A stretch of 37,664 bases of DNA from Bacilli bacterium (GTDB taxonomy: Bacteria > Bacillota > Bacilli > Paenibacillales > KCTC-25726): assembly GCA_036381315.1 (NCBI GenBank), contig DASVDB010000154.1:1-37664 (forward strand). The letters run 5' to 3'. Of this stretch, positions 17,966 through 24,197 are shown piece by piece. The notes under the pieces were generated by a model. That model did not search any database. It saw nothing but the letters and a program-made list of their open reading frames with translations, and was not told where the DNA came from. Both the position numbers and the translations under genes were made by a program. The first letter of the stretch is position 1. The number at the start of each line of letters is the position of its first letter.

Positions 17966-18313
17966 GTGCGGCAAATTACCGATGAACAGGAATTCCGCGC
18001 TGCAGTTAAAGAAGACAAACCGACTGTGGCCGTGTTTAAAACAACCTGGTGCAAAGATTGCCATTATCTCGATTTGTTTTTTGACGATGTTGTCAGTCAA
18101 TATGCGGACAGGCTGAATTTTATCCATATCGACCGCGATCAGCTGCCTGATTTGTGCGCAGAACTCAATATACTGGGCATCCCCAGCTTTATTGTATTCG
18201 CTCGCGGCAAAGAATTGGTGCGGTTTGTCAGCAAGCTGCGGAAAACAAGAGAGGAAGTCGAACATTTCTTCGACCGCGCGCTCGAAGTCGCCGGAGCCAT
18301 GGCTGAGCGGTGA
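17966..18313 (+). CDS. Thioredoxin-family protein with a CKDC active site
   Basis: A cytoplasmic thiol-disulfide protein of 115 aa without a signal peptide. The thioredoxin fold is marked by TTWCKDCHYL (active-site Cys pair, C-K-D-C instead of C-G-P-C) and the cis-proline loop LGIPSFIVF. B. subtilis YtpP-type small thioredoxin-like proteins look similar. The charged K-D dipeptide suggests a different redox potential or partner from housekeeping thioredoxin. GTG 17966 is preferred because AGGAGGG ends 7 nt before it; the ATG at 17960 would be only 1-2 nt from the same ribosome site. Confidence 0.88.
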   Translation: MRQITDEQEFRAAVKEDKPTVAVFKTTWCKDCHYLDLFFDDVVSQYADRLNFIHIDRDQLPDLCAELNILGIPSFIVFARGKELVRFVSKLRKTREEVEHFFDRALEVAGAMAER

Positions 18314-18350
18314 TATCAAGGCGCAGCGCCTGATTGCGCATCACAAGCAC

Positions 18351-18396
18351 AAAAAGCGTGCCCGGAACACATGCGTTTCCGCGCACGCTTTTTTTT
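18351..18396 (+). terminator. Rho-independent terminator after the thioredoxin-like gene
   Basis: An 11-bp stem (AAAAAGCGTGC at 18351-18361 with GCACGCTTTTT at 18383-18393) has a 21-nt loop and ends in a run of eight T. Confidence 0.8.
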
Positions 18397-18454
18397 CGGC
18401 AGCGGGGATGCATGGGACGCGGAAAAACTGTACGCAAAATGCCACACCTTAACG

Positions 18455-18483
18455 TAGAATTACTATTCTATTAAAGTTATAAT
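18455..18483 (+). promoter_or_regulatory. ctaA promoter with overlapping palindrome
   Basis: The palindrome TAGAATTACTATTCTA (18455-18470, 6-nt arms around TACT) is followed by a perfect -10 TATAAT (18478-18483). The left arm TAGAAT sits exactly where a -35 box would be (17-bp spacer), so a repressor bound here would block RNA polymerase. The start codon is 45 bp downstream. Confidence 0.5.
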
Positions 18484-18527
18484 AAGTTTGGTCTATACGT
18501 TTTTTCGCAAAAAGAAGGTGACATCCT

Positions 18528-19484
18528 TTGTTGCGCGCTTTGAAATGGTTGGCGGTACTTACGGCCGTCGGCATGTTTTTTGTCGTTACGGGCGGCGCGT
18601 TGGTCACGCAAACGGACTCCGGGCTGGGGTGCGGCAAGGAATGGCCGCTGTGCAACGGGAAATTAGTTCCCGACCTGACGTTGGAATCATTGATTGAATA
18701 TAGCCACCGCGCGGTTTCCGGCATTGTCGGAATACTGGTCGTTTTGTTGGCGATATTGGTATTTCGGAAGCTTAAAGATGCGCGGGAAGCGAAAACGTAT
18801 GCTGTCATTGCGCTGTTTTTTACGTCGCTGCAGGCGATATTGGGCGCGTTGGCCGTAATCTGGCGGCAGTCATCCGCGGTGCTTGCGCTGCACTTTGGCT
18901 TTTCGCTGCTCGCTTTTGCCGGCTCGTTGTTATTGGCGATTCGCGTCTGGCAGCTTGTAACGCCAACAACTCGTTTGCCCGCTTACGATCGCGCCATTTC
19001 CGTCGGGTTGCGCAATTTTGTTTGGCTGATTGCGGGATATACTTATATCGTCATATACTTCGGGGCCTATGTGAGACATACTAACTCGATGGGCGGCTGT
19101 ATGGGTTGGCCTCTTTGCAACGGGGAAGTGATTCCGCAATTATCCGGCGCGACCGGCGTCGTGTTTGTCCATCGGTTGGCGGCGGCGATTTTGTTTGTCC
19201 TGATTTTATGCATGTATATCATCACCCGCACCAGATACAAGGCAAACCGGGAATTGACGGTGGCGGCGTCTTTCGTCATGCTGCTGGTGCTTATGCAAGT
19301 GTTGAGCGGCGCTTGGGTTACGTTCTCGATTACGAACGATCAGGTCCATATTTTTGCCACTTTGCTGCACACGTCGATCATTACCGGATTTTTTGGGGCG
19401 TTGTGCTATTTGGTCGCACTGGTCAGCTTAAACGGGCGGGCGCTTGCGGAAAAGATTCAGGGGAAAGGCGGTTCATGCGATTGA
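18528..19484 (+). CDS. ctaA: Heme A synthase (COX15/CtaA)
   Basis: This integral membrane enzyme of 318 aa oxidises the methyl group of heme O to give heme A for aa3-type cytochrome oxidase. Eight hydrophobic segments are readable in two similar halves. Conserved His residues lie in YSHRAVSG, LHFGFSLL, VHRLAAAI and LLHTSIITGF. The two Cys-containing outer loops (GLGCGKEWPLCNG and GGCMGWPLCNG) are typical of Bacillus-type CtaA. The start is TTG at 18528, about 8 nt after AAGGTGA; a second TTG follows immediately. ctaB and cytochrome oxidase genes are not in the window. The last bases overlap the next gene by 10 bp. Confidence 0.94.
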   Translation: MLRALKWLAVLTAVGMFFVVTGGALVTQTDSGLGCGKEWPLCNGKLVPDLTLESLIEYSHRAVSGIVGILVVLLAILVFRKLKDAREAKTYAVIALFFTSLQAILGALAVIWRQSSAVLALHFGFSLLAFAGSLLLAIRVWQLVTPTTRLPAYDRAISVGLRNFVWLIAGYTYIVIYFGAYVRHTNSMGGCMGWPLCNGEVIPQLSGATGVVFVHRLAAAILFVLILCMYIITRTRYKANRELTVAASFVMLLVLMQVLSGAWVTFSITNDQVHIFATLLHTSIITGFFGALCYLVALVSLNGRALAEKIQGKGGSCD

Positions 19485-20200
19485 TCCAGATCCCGCATCC
19501 ACGGTATTTTCGCCAACAATCCACCCAGTATGCCGAAGCGGTCCAGTTGGTGGAAACGTTTTGCGCCAAAATGAAACGACGGTACCGCCATCAACGGGAC
19601 GTCCCGATGCGTGCCATCGAATTGGAAATGCGGGCGCGGGGGTTTGTCGAAGCGCTTTACGAACTTGCGATGAGCGGACATTTGGCGAGGCAATATCGCC
19701 GGGAAATCACGGCGGAATTTGTTGAAGACATGGGCGAGCGGCAAATGGAGCATTATGTTTTGCACATTTATTATTTCAAAAATGCGTTTATCCGGGTATT
19801 TTCCGTGCTGGACAAATTGGGGACGTTTGCAAACCAGTTGCTTGAACTCAAGACGGAGAAGGTGAAGCAGCGTTTTTCCTACTTTACGGTATTGCGCCGC
19901 ATGCACGAAACAAACCAACATGGATATTTGGCCAACCAGCTGACGGAATACAAACAACATGCGCAGGAGCCGTTGCATCGGCTTAGAGTGAAGCGAAATC
20001 TGGAGATCCATGCGATGAATTCGGAACAAACGGACGATCTGGCCTATGCCAACCATTCTTTTGTGGAGAAGTCCAGGGTGGAAGCGTTGGACAGCAATTT
20101 GCAGGATCTTGAAGTCGCCTGCCGTATGGTCTGCCTGTCGCTTGCGGAAATATTCCGGTACGGCATCCGCGTCATTGCGGACATGCATCCCGCCGAATAG
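19475..20200 (+). CDS. HEPN-domain protein, Cthe_2314 family
   Basis: A soluble, alpha-helical 241-aa protein of the kind annotated as Cthe_2314-family HEPN in Bacillales and Clostridia. The HEPN signature R-x4-H is present as RNLEIH (Arg174, His179) in the C-terminal helical bundle. Many HEPN proteins with this pair are metal-independent RNases, others only bind nucleotides, and this subfamily's function is not established. ATG 19475 overlaps the end of ctaA, so it is cotranscribed with heme A synthase. The frame is open further 5' but only within ctaA. The family assignment rests on recalled sequence pattern. Confidence 0.72.
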   Translation: MRLIQIPHPRYFRQQSTQYAEAVQLVETFCAKMKRRYRHQRDVPMRAIELEMRARGFVEALYELAMSGHLARQYRREITAEFVEDMGERQMEHYVLHIYYFKNAFIRVFSVLDKLGTFANQLLELKTEKVKQRFSYFTVLRRMHETNQHGYLANQLTEYKQHAQEPLHRLRVKRNLEIHAMNSEQTDDLAYANHSFVEKSRVEALDSNLQDLEVACRMVCLSLAEIFRYGIRVIADMHPAE

Positions 20201-20203
20201 CAA

Positions 20204-20235
20204 ACAGGCGCCGCTTTGTGCCAAGCGGCGCCTGT
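20204..20235. terminator. Bidirectional terminator between HEPN gene and NifU-like gene
   Basis: A perfect 13-bp hairpin, ACAGGCGCCGCTT (20204-20216) and AAGCGGCGCCTGT (20223-20235) with a 6-nt loop, lies 3 bp after one stop codon and 16 bp from the other of two convergent genes. T tracts are weak on both strands. Confidence 0.75.
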
Positions 20236-20251
20236 AAAGGGCTGCGGATTA

Positions 20252-20497
20252 TTATTCGACCTGGATGACTTCCTGAACGCCCTCCACTTCTTCAAACAAA
20301 GCTCTTTCAATTCCGGCTTTCAGCGTTACGGTCGAACTGGGGCAATGGCCGCAAGCGCCCATCAGCCGCAATTTGACAATGCCATCTTCCACATCCACGA
20401 GTTCCACGTCTCCGCCGTCACGATGCAAAAAGGGGCGCAACTTATCCAAAACATCGAGCACTTCATCATACATTTCATTTCCGGTTTGCTCACTCAT
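20252..20497 (-). CDS. yutI: NifU-like iron-sulfur scaffold protein (YutI family), copy 1
   Basis: An 81-aa protein consisting only of the NifU C-terminal (Nfu) domain, which binds or delivers iron-sulfur clusters. The hallmark C-x2-C is in [10 protein letters not shown], the normal family sequence. The start is placed at the ATG at 20497 ([10 protein letters not shown]), because the upstream ATG in frame lies inside the ribosome site (AAAGGAGATG) and the paralog at 20650 also begins MSEQ. It has its own promoter and a terminator. It lies with YuzB, YutJ, YumC and Ndh homologs as in Bacillus. Confidence 0.9.
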   Translation of the reverse strand: MSEQTGNEMYDEVLDVLDKLRPFLHRDGGDVELVDVEDGIVKLRLMGACGHCPSSTVTLKAGIERALFEEVEGVQEVIQVE

Positions 20498-20526
20498 TCG
20501 CCTATGCATCTCCTTTCTTTATAACT

Positions 20527-20554
20527 ATTATAAACAAACGGTAAACATTTTCAA
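20527..20554 (-). promoter_or_regulatory. Sigma-A promoter for NifU-like copy 1
   Basis: On the minus strand, -35 TTGAAA (20549-20554), a 16-bp spacer and -10 TATAAT (20527-20532) precede the gene by about 30 bp. This shows that the two NifU paralogs are separate transcription units. Confidence 0.65.
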
Positions 20555-20588
20555 TGCAAATTGTCGCTTAGGATCGTGGCGCAAACAG

Positions 20589-20623
20589 AAAGGCGCTGCC
20601 CCATATTTTCGGGGAACGCCTTT
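20589..20623 (-). terminator. Terminator-like hairpin after NifU-like copy 2
   Basis: AAAGGCG (20589-20595) pairs with CGCCTTT (20617-20623), extended inward by CCCC/GGGG across small bulges. It lies 26 bp past the stop of the second NifU-like gene. Confidence 0.6.
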
Positions 20624-20649
20624 GTTACGATCATCAATAGAAAAGGGCT

Positions 20650-20892
20650 TCAGTTGATATAAACGACTTCCTTGATATCCGCCACTTCTTCCAGCAACGC
20701 TCGTTCGATTCCTTCCCTGAGCGAATCCGTTTCAAAACAGCTGCCGCATGCCCCTAGCATTTTCAACTTGACCACGCCGTCTGCCGCTTCGACGATTTCC
20801 ACATCGCCGCCTTCTTTCCGCAAAAATGGGCGGAGCATTTCCAAAATTTCTTCCGAGTCGTTGTATAATTTGTTGTGTGCTTGTTCGCTCAT
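20650..20892 (-). CDS. NifU-like protein, copy 2, with altered C-x2-C context
   Basis: An 80-aa Nfu-domain protein and clear paralog of the gene 153 bp downstream (same MSEQ start, LRPFLRKEGGDVEIVE, GACGSC, ERALLEEV). The cluster-binding pair is kept (CGSC), but the usual P-S-S-T after it is F-E-T-D, and the protein ends VVYIN. It may have a different client or cluster behaviour, or be diverging after duplication. Its start is preceded by GAAGGAGATGAGCAA, a good ribosome site. It is divergently transcribed from yuzB; the gap has back-to-back TATAAT boxes. Confidence 0.88.
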   Translation of the reverse strand: MSEQAHNKLYNDSEEILEMLRPFLRKEGGDVEIVEAADGVVKLKMLGACGSCFETDSLREGIERALLEEVADIKEVVYIN

Positions 20893-20916
20893 TTGCTCAT
20901 CTCCTTCTATTCCTTT

Positions 20917-20924
20917 ATTATAAT
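20917..20924. promoter_or_regulatory. Overlapping divergent -10 boxes between NifU-like copy 2 and yuzB
   Basis: ATTATAAT contains TATAAT on both strands (minus 20917-20922, plus 20919-20924). On the minus strand a TTGCGA -35 lies 16 bp away. The plus-strand box would sit about 64 bp before yuzB. The shared bases suggest the two genes compete for polymerase. Confidence 0.45.
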
Positions 20925-20987
20925 CATAGACGGGGCAATCGCAATGAGAAAACGCACAACTGCTTGCGCATAAAGGATTGAATGCAA

Positions 20988-21245
20988 ATGCGGCCGATTA
21001 TTGAGTTTTGCACAAACAATTCCGGCACCGAACGGATCATGAAAAAGTTGGAGAAAAACCCCGAATACGATGTCATTGAATACAGTTGCCTGGGAAACTG
21101 CGACCAATGCGCGGTTGAACCGTTTGCGATCGTGAACGGCACGATCATAGCCGCTGCCGACCCGGATCAGTTGTATGCCAAAATTTTGCAGGCAATTGAA
21201 CAAACAAAGGACCCTTATGCGGATTTCGTGTTTGACGATGAGTGA
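20988..21245 (+). CDS. yuzB: YuzB family protein (DUF1450)
   Basis: A small soluble protein of 85 aa. The beginning MRPIIEFCTNN and the cysteine-rich centre YSCLGNCDQC match the YuzB/UPF0349 family, which has a thioredoxin-like [2Fe-2S]-ferredoxin-like Cys pattern. Its function is not established. ATG 20988 aligns with the MKPIIEF start of Bacillus YuzB; the ATG two codons earlier (20982) is closer to AAAGGA and remains possible. It converges with yutJ, leaving only 2 bp between the stops and no terminator. Confidence 0.88.
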   Translation: MRPIIEFCTNNSGTERIMKKLEKNPEYDVIEYSCLGNCDQCAVEPFAIVNGTIIAAADPDQLYAKILQAIEQTKDPYADFVFDDE

Positions 21246-21247
21246 AG

Positions 21248-22315
21248 TCAGGCGAAATTGCGCTTGGACATCCACAAAACTCCGCTTTTCAACAATTTTG
21301 GCGTCCAGCCGGTCACGATGATATCATCTTTGCCCAATAGTCCAAATCCGGATTTTTTCCCGAGCGATCCCAGGACGCCTTTCAGTTTGATTTTGCCGAG
21401 TCTGGGTTCCCGTTTATCCCATATCGCGCAAATGACTTCCGCCACTTGTTTCCCTTGCGCCTCCGCCAATTGCGCGCTGGGCGAAAAAGCCGCGCTGGCG
21501 CAATCGCCCACGACGAACACGTTTGGAAACTGCGCAATTTGGTGATGTTCGTTCAACAGGATGCGCCCTAGCTTGTCCTTCGGCACGTTCAGTTGCTGCA
21601 CAAGCGGGCTTGGCGTGATACCGGCCGTCCATACTGTCGCGTCGGTCGCAAACGGCTTGCCGGCGTGATACAGGGCGCCTTTTTCGACGCGGTTAATCGA
21701 AATGTTGTTGCATAATTCCACATCATGCGCGACAAACCAGTCGTGGACGTAATCGGACAACTTTTTCGGAAACATGGACAGGACGGTCGGACCGTGGTCA
21801 ATAATGCGAACATTTAGATCCGGTCTGCTGTAACGAAGCTCGGAAGCGAGTTCGACGCCGCTCAAGCCGCCGCCCACAATCGAGACGGTTCCGTATGGCT
21901 TCACGTCGTTGATCTGCTGGTATGCTTTGCGTACCGAGGAAAATGTTTGCAGGCTCAACGTATGCTCTTGCGCGCCCTCAATTCCATGGTAATTGTCGAC
22001 GCAGCCCAAGGAGATGACGGCGTAATCATAGGCGATTCGCTCGCCGGAATGCATCGCGACGGTGTTCAGTTCCAGGTTTATTTCGGCAATTTCGCCGTAT
22101 TTGGTGGAGATGCGATCATGAAAGTGAAACGGAACGCGAATTTCCGATTCGGCCACGGTGCCTGCCGCCAGCGCGTAATATTCCGTTTTCAAGCCAAGAA
22201 AAGGCGATCTGTCCAGCAAGATAATTTCCGCATCCGCGGGAATTTTGCTCTCCGACAATTCTTTGGCTACGGTGAAACCGCCGTAACCCCCGCCTAAAAT
22301 GACAATTTTCTTCAT
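21248..22315 (-). CDS. yutJ: NAD(P)/FAD-dependent oxidoreductase, type II NADH dehydrogenase family (YutJ-like)
   Basis: A flavoprotein of 355 aa, close to B. subtilis YutJ. The first Rossmann motif is at the N-terminus (KKIVILGGGYGGFTVAKEL) for FAD, and the second in the middle (VSIVGGGLSGVELASEL) for NAD(P)H. A third flavin-contact motif, NVFVVGDCASA, follows. Type II NADH dehydrogenases pass electrons to quinone at the membrane; YutJ itself is uncharacterised. The start is ATG 22315 after AAAGGGCG; the frame extends 27 codons further upstream, but those residues lack similarity to a flavoprotein N-terminus. Confidence 0.9.
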   Translation of the reverse strand: MKKIVILGGGYGGFTVAKELSESKIPADAEIILLDRSPFLGLKTEYYALAAGTVAESEIRVPFHFHDRISTKYGEIAEINLELNTVAMHSGERIAYDYAVISLGCVDNYHGIEGAQEHTLSLQTFSSVRKAYQQINDVKPYGTVSIVGGGLSGVELASELRYSRPDLNVRIIDHGPTVLSMFPKKLSDYVHDWFVAHDVELCNNISINRVEKGALYHAGKPFATDATVWTAGITPSPLVQQLNVPKDKLGRILLNEHHQIAQFPNVFVVGDCASAAFSPSAQLAEAQGKQVAEVICAIWDKREPRLGKIKLKGVLGSLGKKSGFGLLGKDDIIVTGWTPKLLKSGVLWMSKRNFA

Positions 22316-22396
22316 ATGTGCGCCCTTTCTGTATGTTAATTTTTTTACAGTATTCCACAAAAACAGGGAATTCCCCAAGGATAAATTCGAATGCAA

Positions 22397-23159
22397 ACAT
22401 GTTTAGTTTCCGCGTATCAGGTCTAAACTCACCGCCTTTAGGCGATCAGCTTTTGGTACCTGCGCTTGGTAAACGTTAAGTCTCCCTACGCAACGGGAAC
22501 ATTAAACCTCCCTACGCAACGCTAAAATGGTTGGATCGCCTCCCCGCACAGCGCACAAACGAGGTGCTACCTCCCCGCCCGTCGCCAAAACAGGAGGATT
22601 ACCTCCCCACGCATCGCTATAACAGGAGGATTACCTCCCCACGCATCGCTAAAACAGGAGGATTATCTCACCGCCCATCGCTAACGGTCGCAGCAGAGGC
22701 TATTTGCCGAAAAAAGGCCGGGCAAAAATTTTAACGGACGCTTGAGCGGCTATTCGCCTTATTTTTACCTGTATACTGCACAAAGTGCTAAAATAAGCGC
22801 GCCTACGTCCGTTAAACTGGAAAACCGAGCGTAAAACCCAAAATAACCTCTGCCACGTCCGTTAGATCTGAAAGCCCACTACGATGACCGTTAGATTTGA
22901 ACTTCTACGACCGTTTAAAGGCTGCAAGCCGACAAACCGTCCGAATTTCCGTCGGCCAGCTTTAGGTGGATTTAGCCACAAATTGCTTATCAGCAACCTT
23001 TTGCCTGAATACTCGGCATTCAGCCGCTGATGGGAACCTATCGACTTTATTCAATAGGTTTTCAGCTGTCAAGAAGCCGCATAGAGGGACAGAGGGACCT
23101 TTATCATTATAAACCTGTCGGAAATGATGGGCAATATTGCGAATGCGGCTTCCAATTTC
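22397..23159. other. Gene-poor 760-bp intergenic stretch with degenerate repeats
   Basis: No convincing gene is seen. The stretch holds a tandem array of about 32-bp units (about 22478-22682) and, from about 22730 to 22920, a looser family of segments containing ACGTCCGTTA or ACGACCGTT with their complement (TAACGGACG). The remainder (22920-23159) has only short imperfect repeats such as GAGGGAC twice near 23085. No CRISPR-like spacers, transposase or RNA gene is seen. Confidence 0.6.
22478..22682. repeat. Tandem array of about seven degenerate 32-bp units
   Basis: Three nearly identical 32-bp units occupy 22587-22618, 22619-22650 and 22651-22682. They share ACAGGAGGATTACCTCCCC followed by a CATCGCT end, the last unit being more diverged. 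Upstream, four shorter or more diverged copies of 29-32 bp keep the core CCTCCCY and a CG-rich end. Each unit holds a small palindrome, GGAGGATTACCTCC, able to form a hairpin. There are no unique spacers. Confidence 0.75.
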
Positions 23160-23189
23160 TTGCCGCCCGGGGGGAGTTCACGGTATAAT
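23160..23189 (+). promoter_or_regulatory. Probable promoter for the small gene at 23238
   Basis: -35 TTGCCG (23160-23165), an 18-bp spacer and a perfect -10 TATAAT (23184-23189) lie 48 bp before the chosen GTG start. Confidence 0.55.
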
Positions 23190-23237
23190 CGCCAAGGAAA
23201 GGTATTTGTTTGTATGAAGAAAGGGGCGGGAGTACCC

Positions 23238-23444
23238 GTGAATATTCATTTGAACGTGTCCATCGGCGACGAAAAAGTCAAGGAGGCAGTTATTCATATA
23301 GAGAACCACAAGCTCGAAGCATTGAGTGATGACGAAATTCAGCAGGCGGTTGAAATCAAAATCAGGGAATGGGTCAATTCCCAAATCAGCATAGCGTGGG
23401 AAACGAGCGACGATCCGGTCAGAATCAAACAAGACGAGGAGTAG
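23238..23444 (+). CDS. Small protein of unknown function
   Basis: A soluble, acidic 68-aa protein, not recognised. It reads as a beta strand (NIHLNVSIGDEK), a second strand (EAVIHIENHKLEAL), then a helix (DDEIQQAVEIKIREWVNSQISIAWETS). Three starts are possible: GTG 23238 with GGGAG 6 nt before it, ATG 23214, and ATG 23124. The promoter at 23160-23189 rules out the last if it is used. The GTG start gives a compact folded unit and is preferred. It is an isolated gene with no clear terminator. Confidence 0.6.
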   Translation: MNIHLNVSIGDEKVKEAVIHIENHKLEALSDDEIQQAVEIKIREWVNSQISIAWETSDDPVRIKQDEE

Positions 23445-23519
23445 CGGTTTGTTTACAATGTAACCACTACCGGCTTAGACGTCCGAATAGTGCGTGATGA
23501 GGAGCGGCGGTTCGTTTAT
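23433..23519. repeat. Imperfect 24-bp direct repeat, 63 bp apart
   Basis: Two similar 24-bp segments start at 23433 and 23496 (both GAYGAGGAGYRGCGGTTYGTTTA). The first overlaps the 3' end of the small plus-strand gene, the second touches the 3' end of the zinc-ribbon gene on the other strand. It may be a small local duplication. Confidence 0.4.
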
Positions 23520-23764
23520 AACTGCTCATTGACGTAGGCGTATGCGGTTTGTCCGCATTTGCGGCATTTTGTGATATGCACGCATTGGTGGGTCGCCAAA
23601 TCAATAAAACCGTTGGTCATTTTCAGGTCGTCGATCGGCCGGTAGGGGGCGTAAGGGCCAATGAACGCGTCGGCTCTGCCCAAATCTTCGGAAAGCCCGC
23701 CGCAAGCCGGGCACTTTTTCGATAAAGCGGCGCAGCCGTTGCAGACCGGGCAAAAATACGCCAT
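23516..23764 (-). CDS. Small zinc-ribbon protein
   Basis: A soluble 82-aa protein with two or three Cys pairs: CPVC (residues about 5-8), CPAC in KKCPACGG, and CRKC near the C-terminus, besides single Cys residues. This is the layout of a zinc-ribbon protein. Its partner or target is not apparent. The start is the ATG at 23764 (MAYFCPVC), because AGGGAGGAC lies 8 nt upstream; the ATG two codons earlier would be 2 nt from the ribosome site. Unlike most neighbours it has no redox or heme family assignment. Confidence 0.75.
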   Translation of the reverse strand: MAYFCPVCNGCAALSKKCPACGGLSEDLGRADAFIGPYAPYRPIDDLKMTNGFIDLATHQCVHITKCRKCGQTAYAYVNEQL

Positions 23765-23831
23765 AGACATGTCCTCCCTGAGTTCAACTATAATAAGTGG
23801 CATTAGCGGCGCCTTATAGTATTCCCGTAAG

Positions 23832-23869
23832 AACAGCCTCTCATCCCCGAAGGGACGAGAGGCTGTTTT
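23832..23869 (+). terminator. Strong hairpin with T tract on the plus strand
   Basis: AACAGCCTCTC (23832-23842) pairs with GAGAGGCTGTT (23857-23867). The stem continues inward with one mismatch to a CGAA tetraloop and is followed by TTTT on the plus strand. No plus-strand gene ends nearby; it lies 68 bp upstream of the minus-strand zinc-ribbon gene, so it may be a barrier against antisense transcription or part of an unrecognised RNA. Confidence 0.6.
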
Positions 23870-23881
23870 CGCGTACGCCAA

Positions 23882-24197
23882 AGCGCGGTGTCAAAGCGCC
23901 GGTCTAAATCCCCCGCTTTGCCAGTTATCTTCCAGCGCACGGACCATGTGGGGCGCTCCAATTACCTGCAAATTCATTTTTACCCATAACGGCAAAAATG
24001 CCGATATAGGGCATCATGCGGAGCGAATTGGCGTCCATAACGGCAAAAATGCGGATATAGCACATAACGCGGAGTGAATGGACGCCTATAAGCGCCTATA
24101 ACGGCAAAACGGACAGGTATGCGCCACCTGCCCGATTTTTGCAAATATAGGACTTTAAACCGCGTAAAGAGGGGTGTTCCTCCTTCGCTCAAGCGGT
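23882..24197. other. Intergenic stretch with 51-bp repeats
   Basis: No gene is supported here. The right part (23984-24120) is made of repeats (separate entry); the left part holds nothing recognisable. It lies after the 3' end of the minus-strand ferredoxin-NADP reductase gene, for which no clean terminator is seen. Confidence 0.55.
23984..24112. repeat. Two 51-bp direct repeats plus partial copies
   Basis: Unit 1 (23984-24034) and unit 2 (24035-24085) share CCATAACGGCAAAAATGC, a GATATAG core and GCGGAGYGAATKG. Truncated copies beginning CCTATAA follow at about 24085 and 24095. Small inverted motifs (GGCAAAAATGCC) lie inside each unit. Confidence 0.7.

Noticed and set aside
22478-22682. CRISPR array
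   Set aside because: The 32-bp units follow each other directly, with no unique spacers between them, and no cas gene is present.
22531-22734. 67-aa reading frame on the plus strand
   Set aside because: It lies entirely in the tandem repeat array, and its repetitive Pro/Arg-rich protein is a by-product of the repeats.
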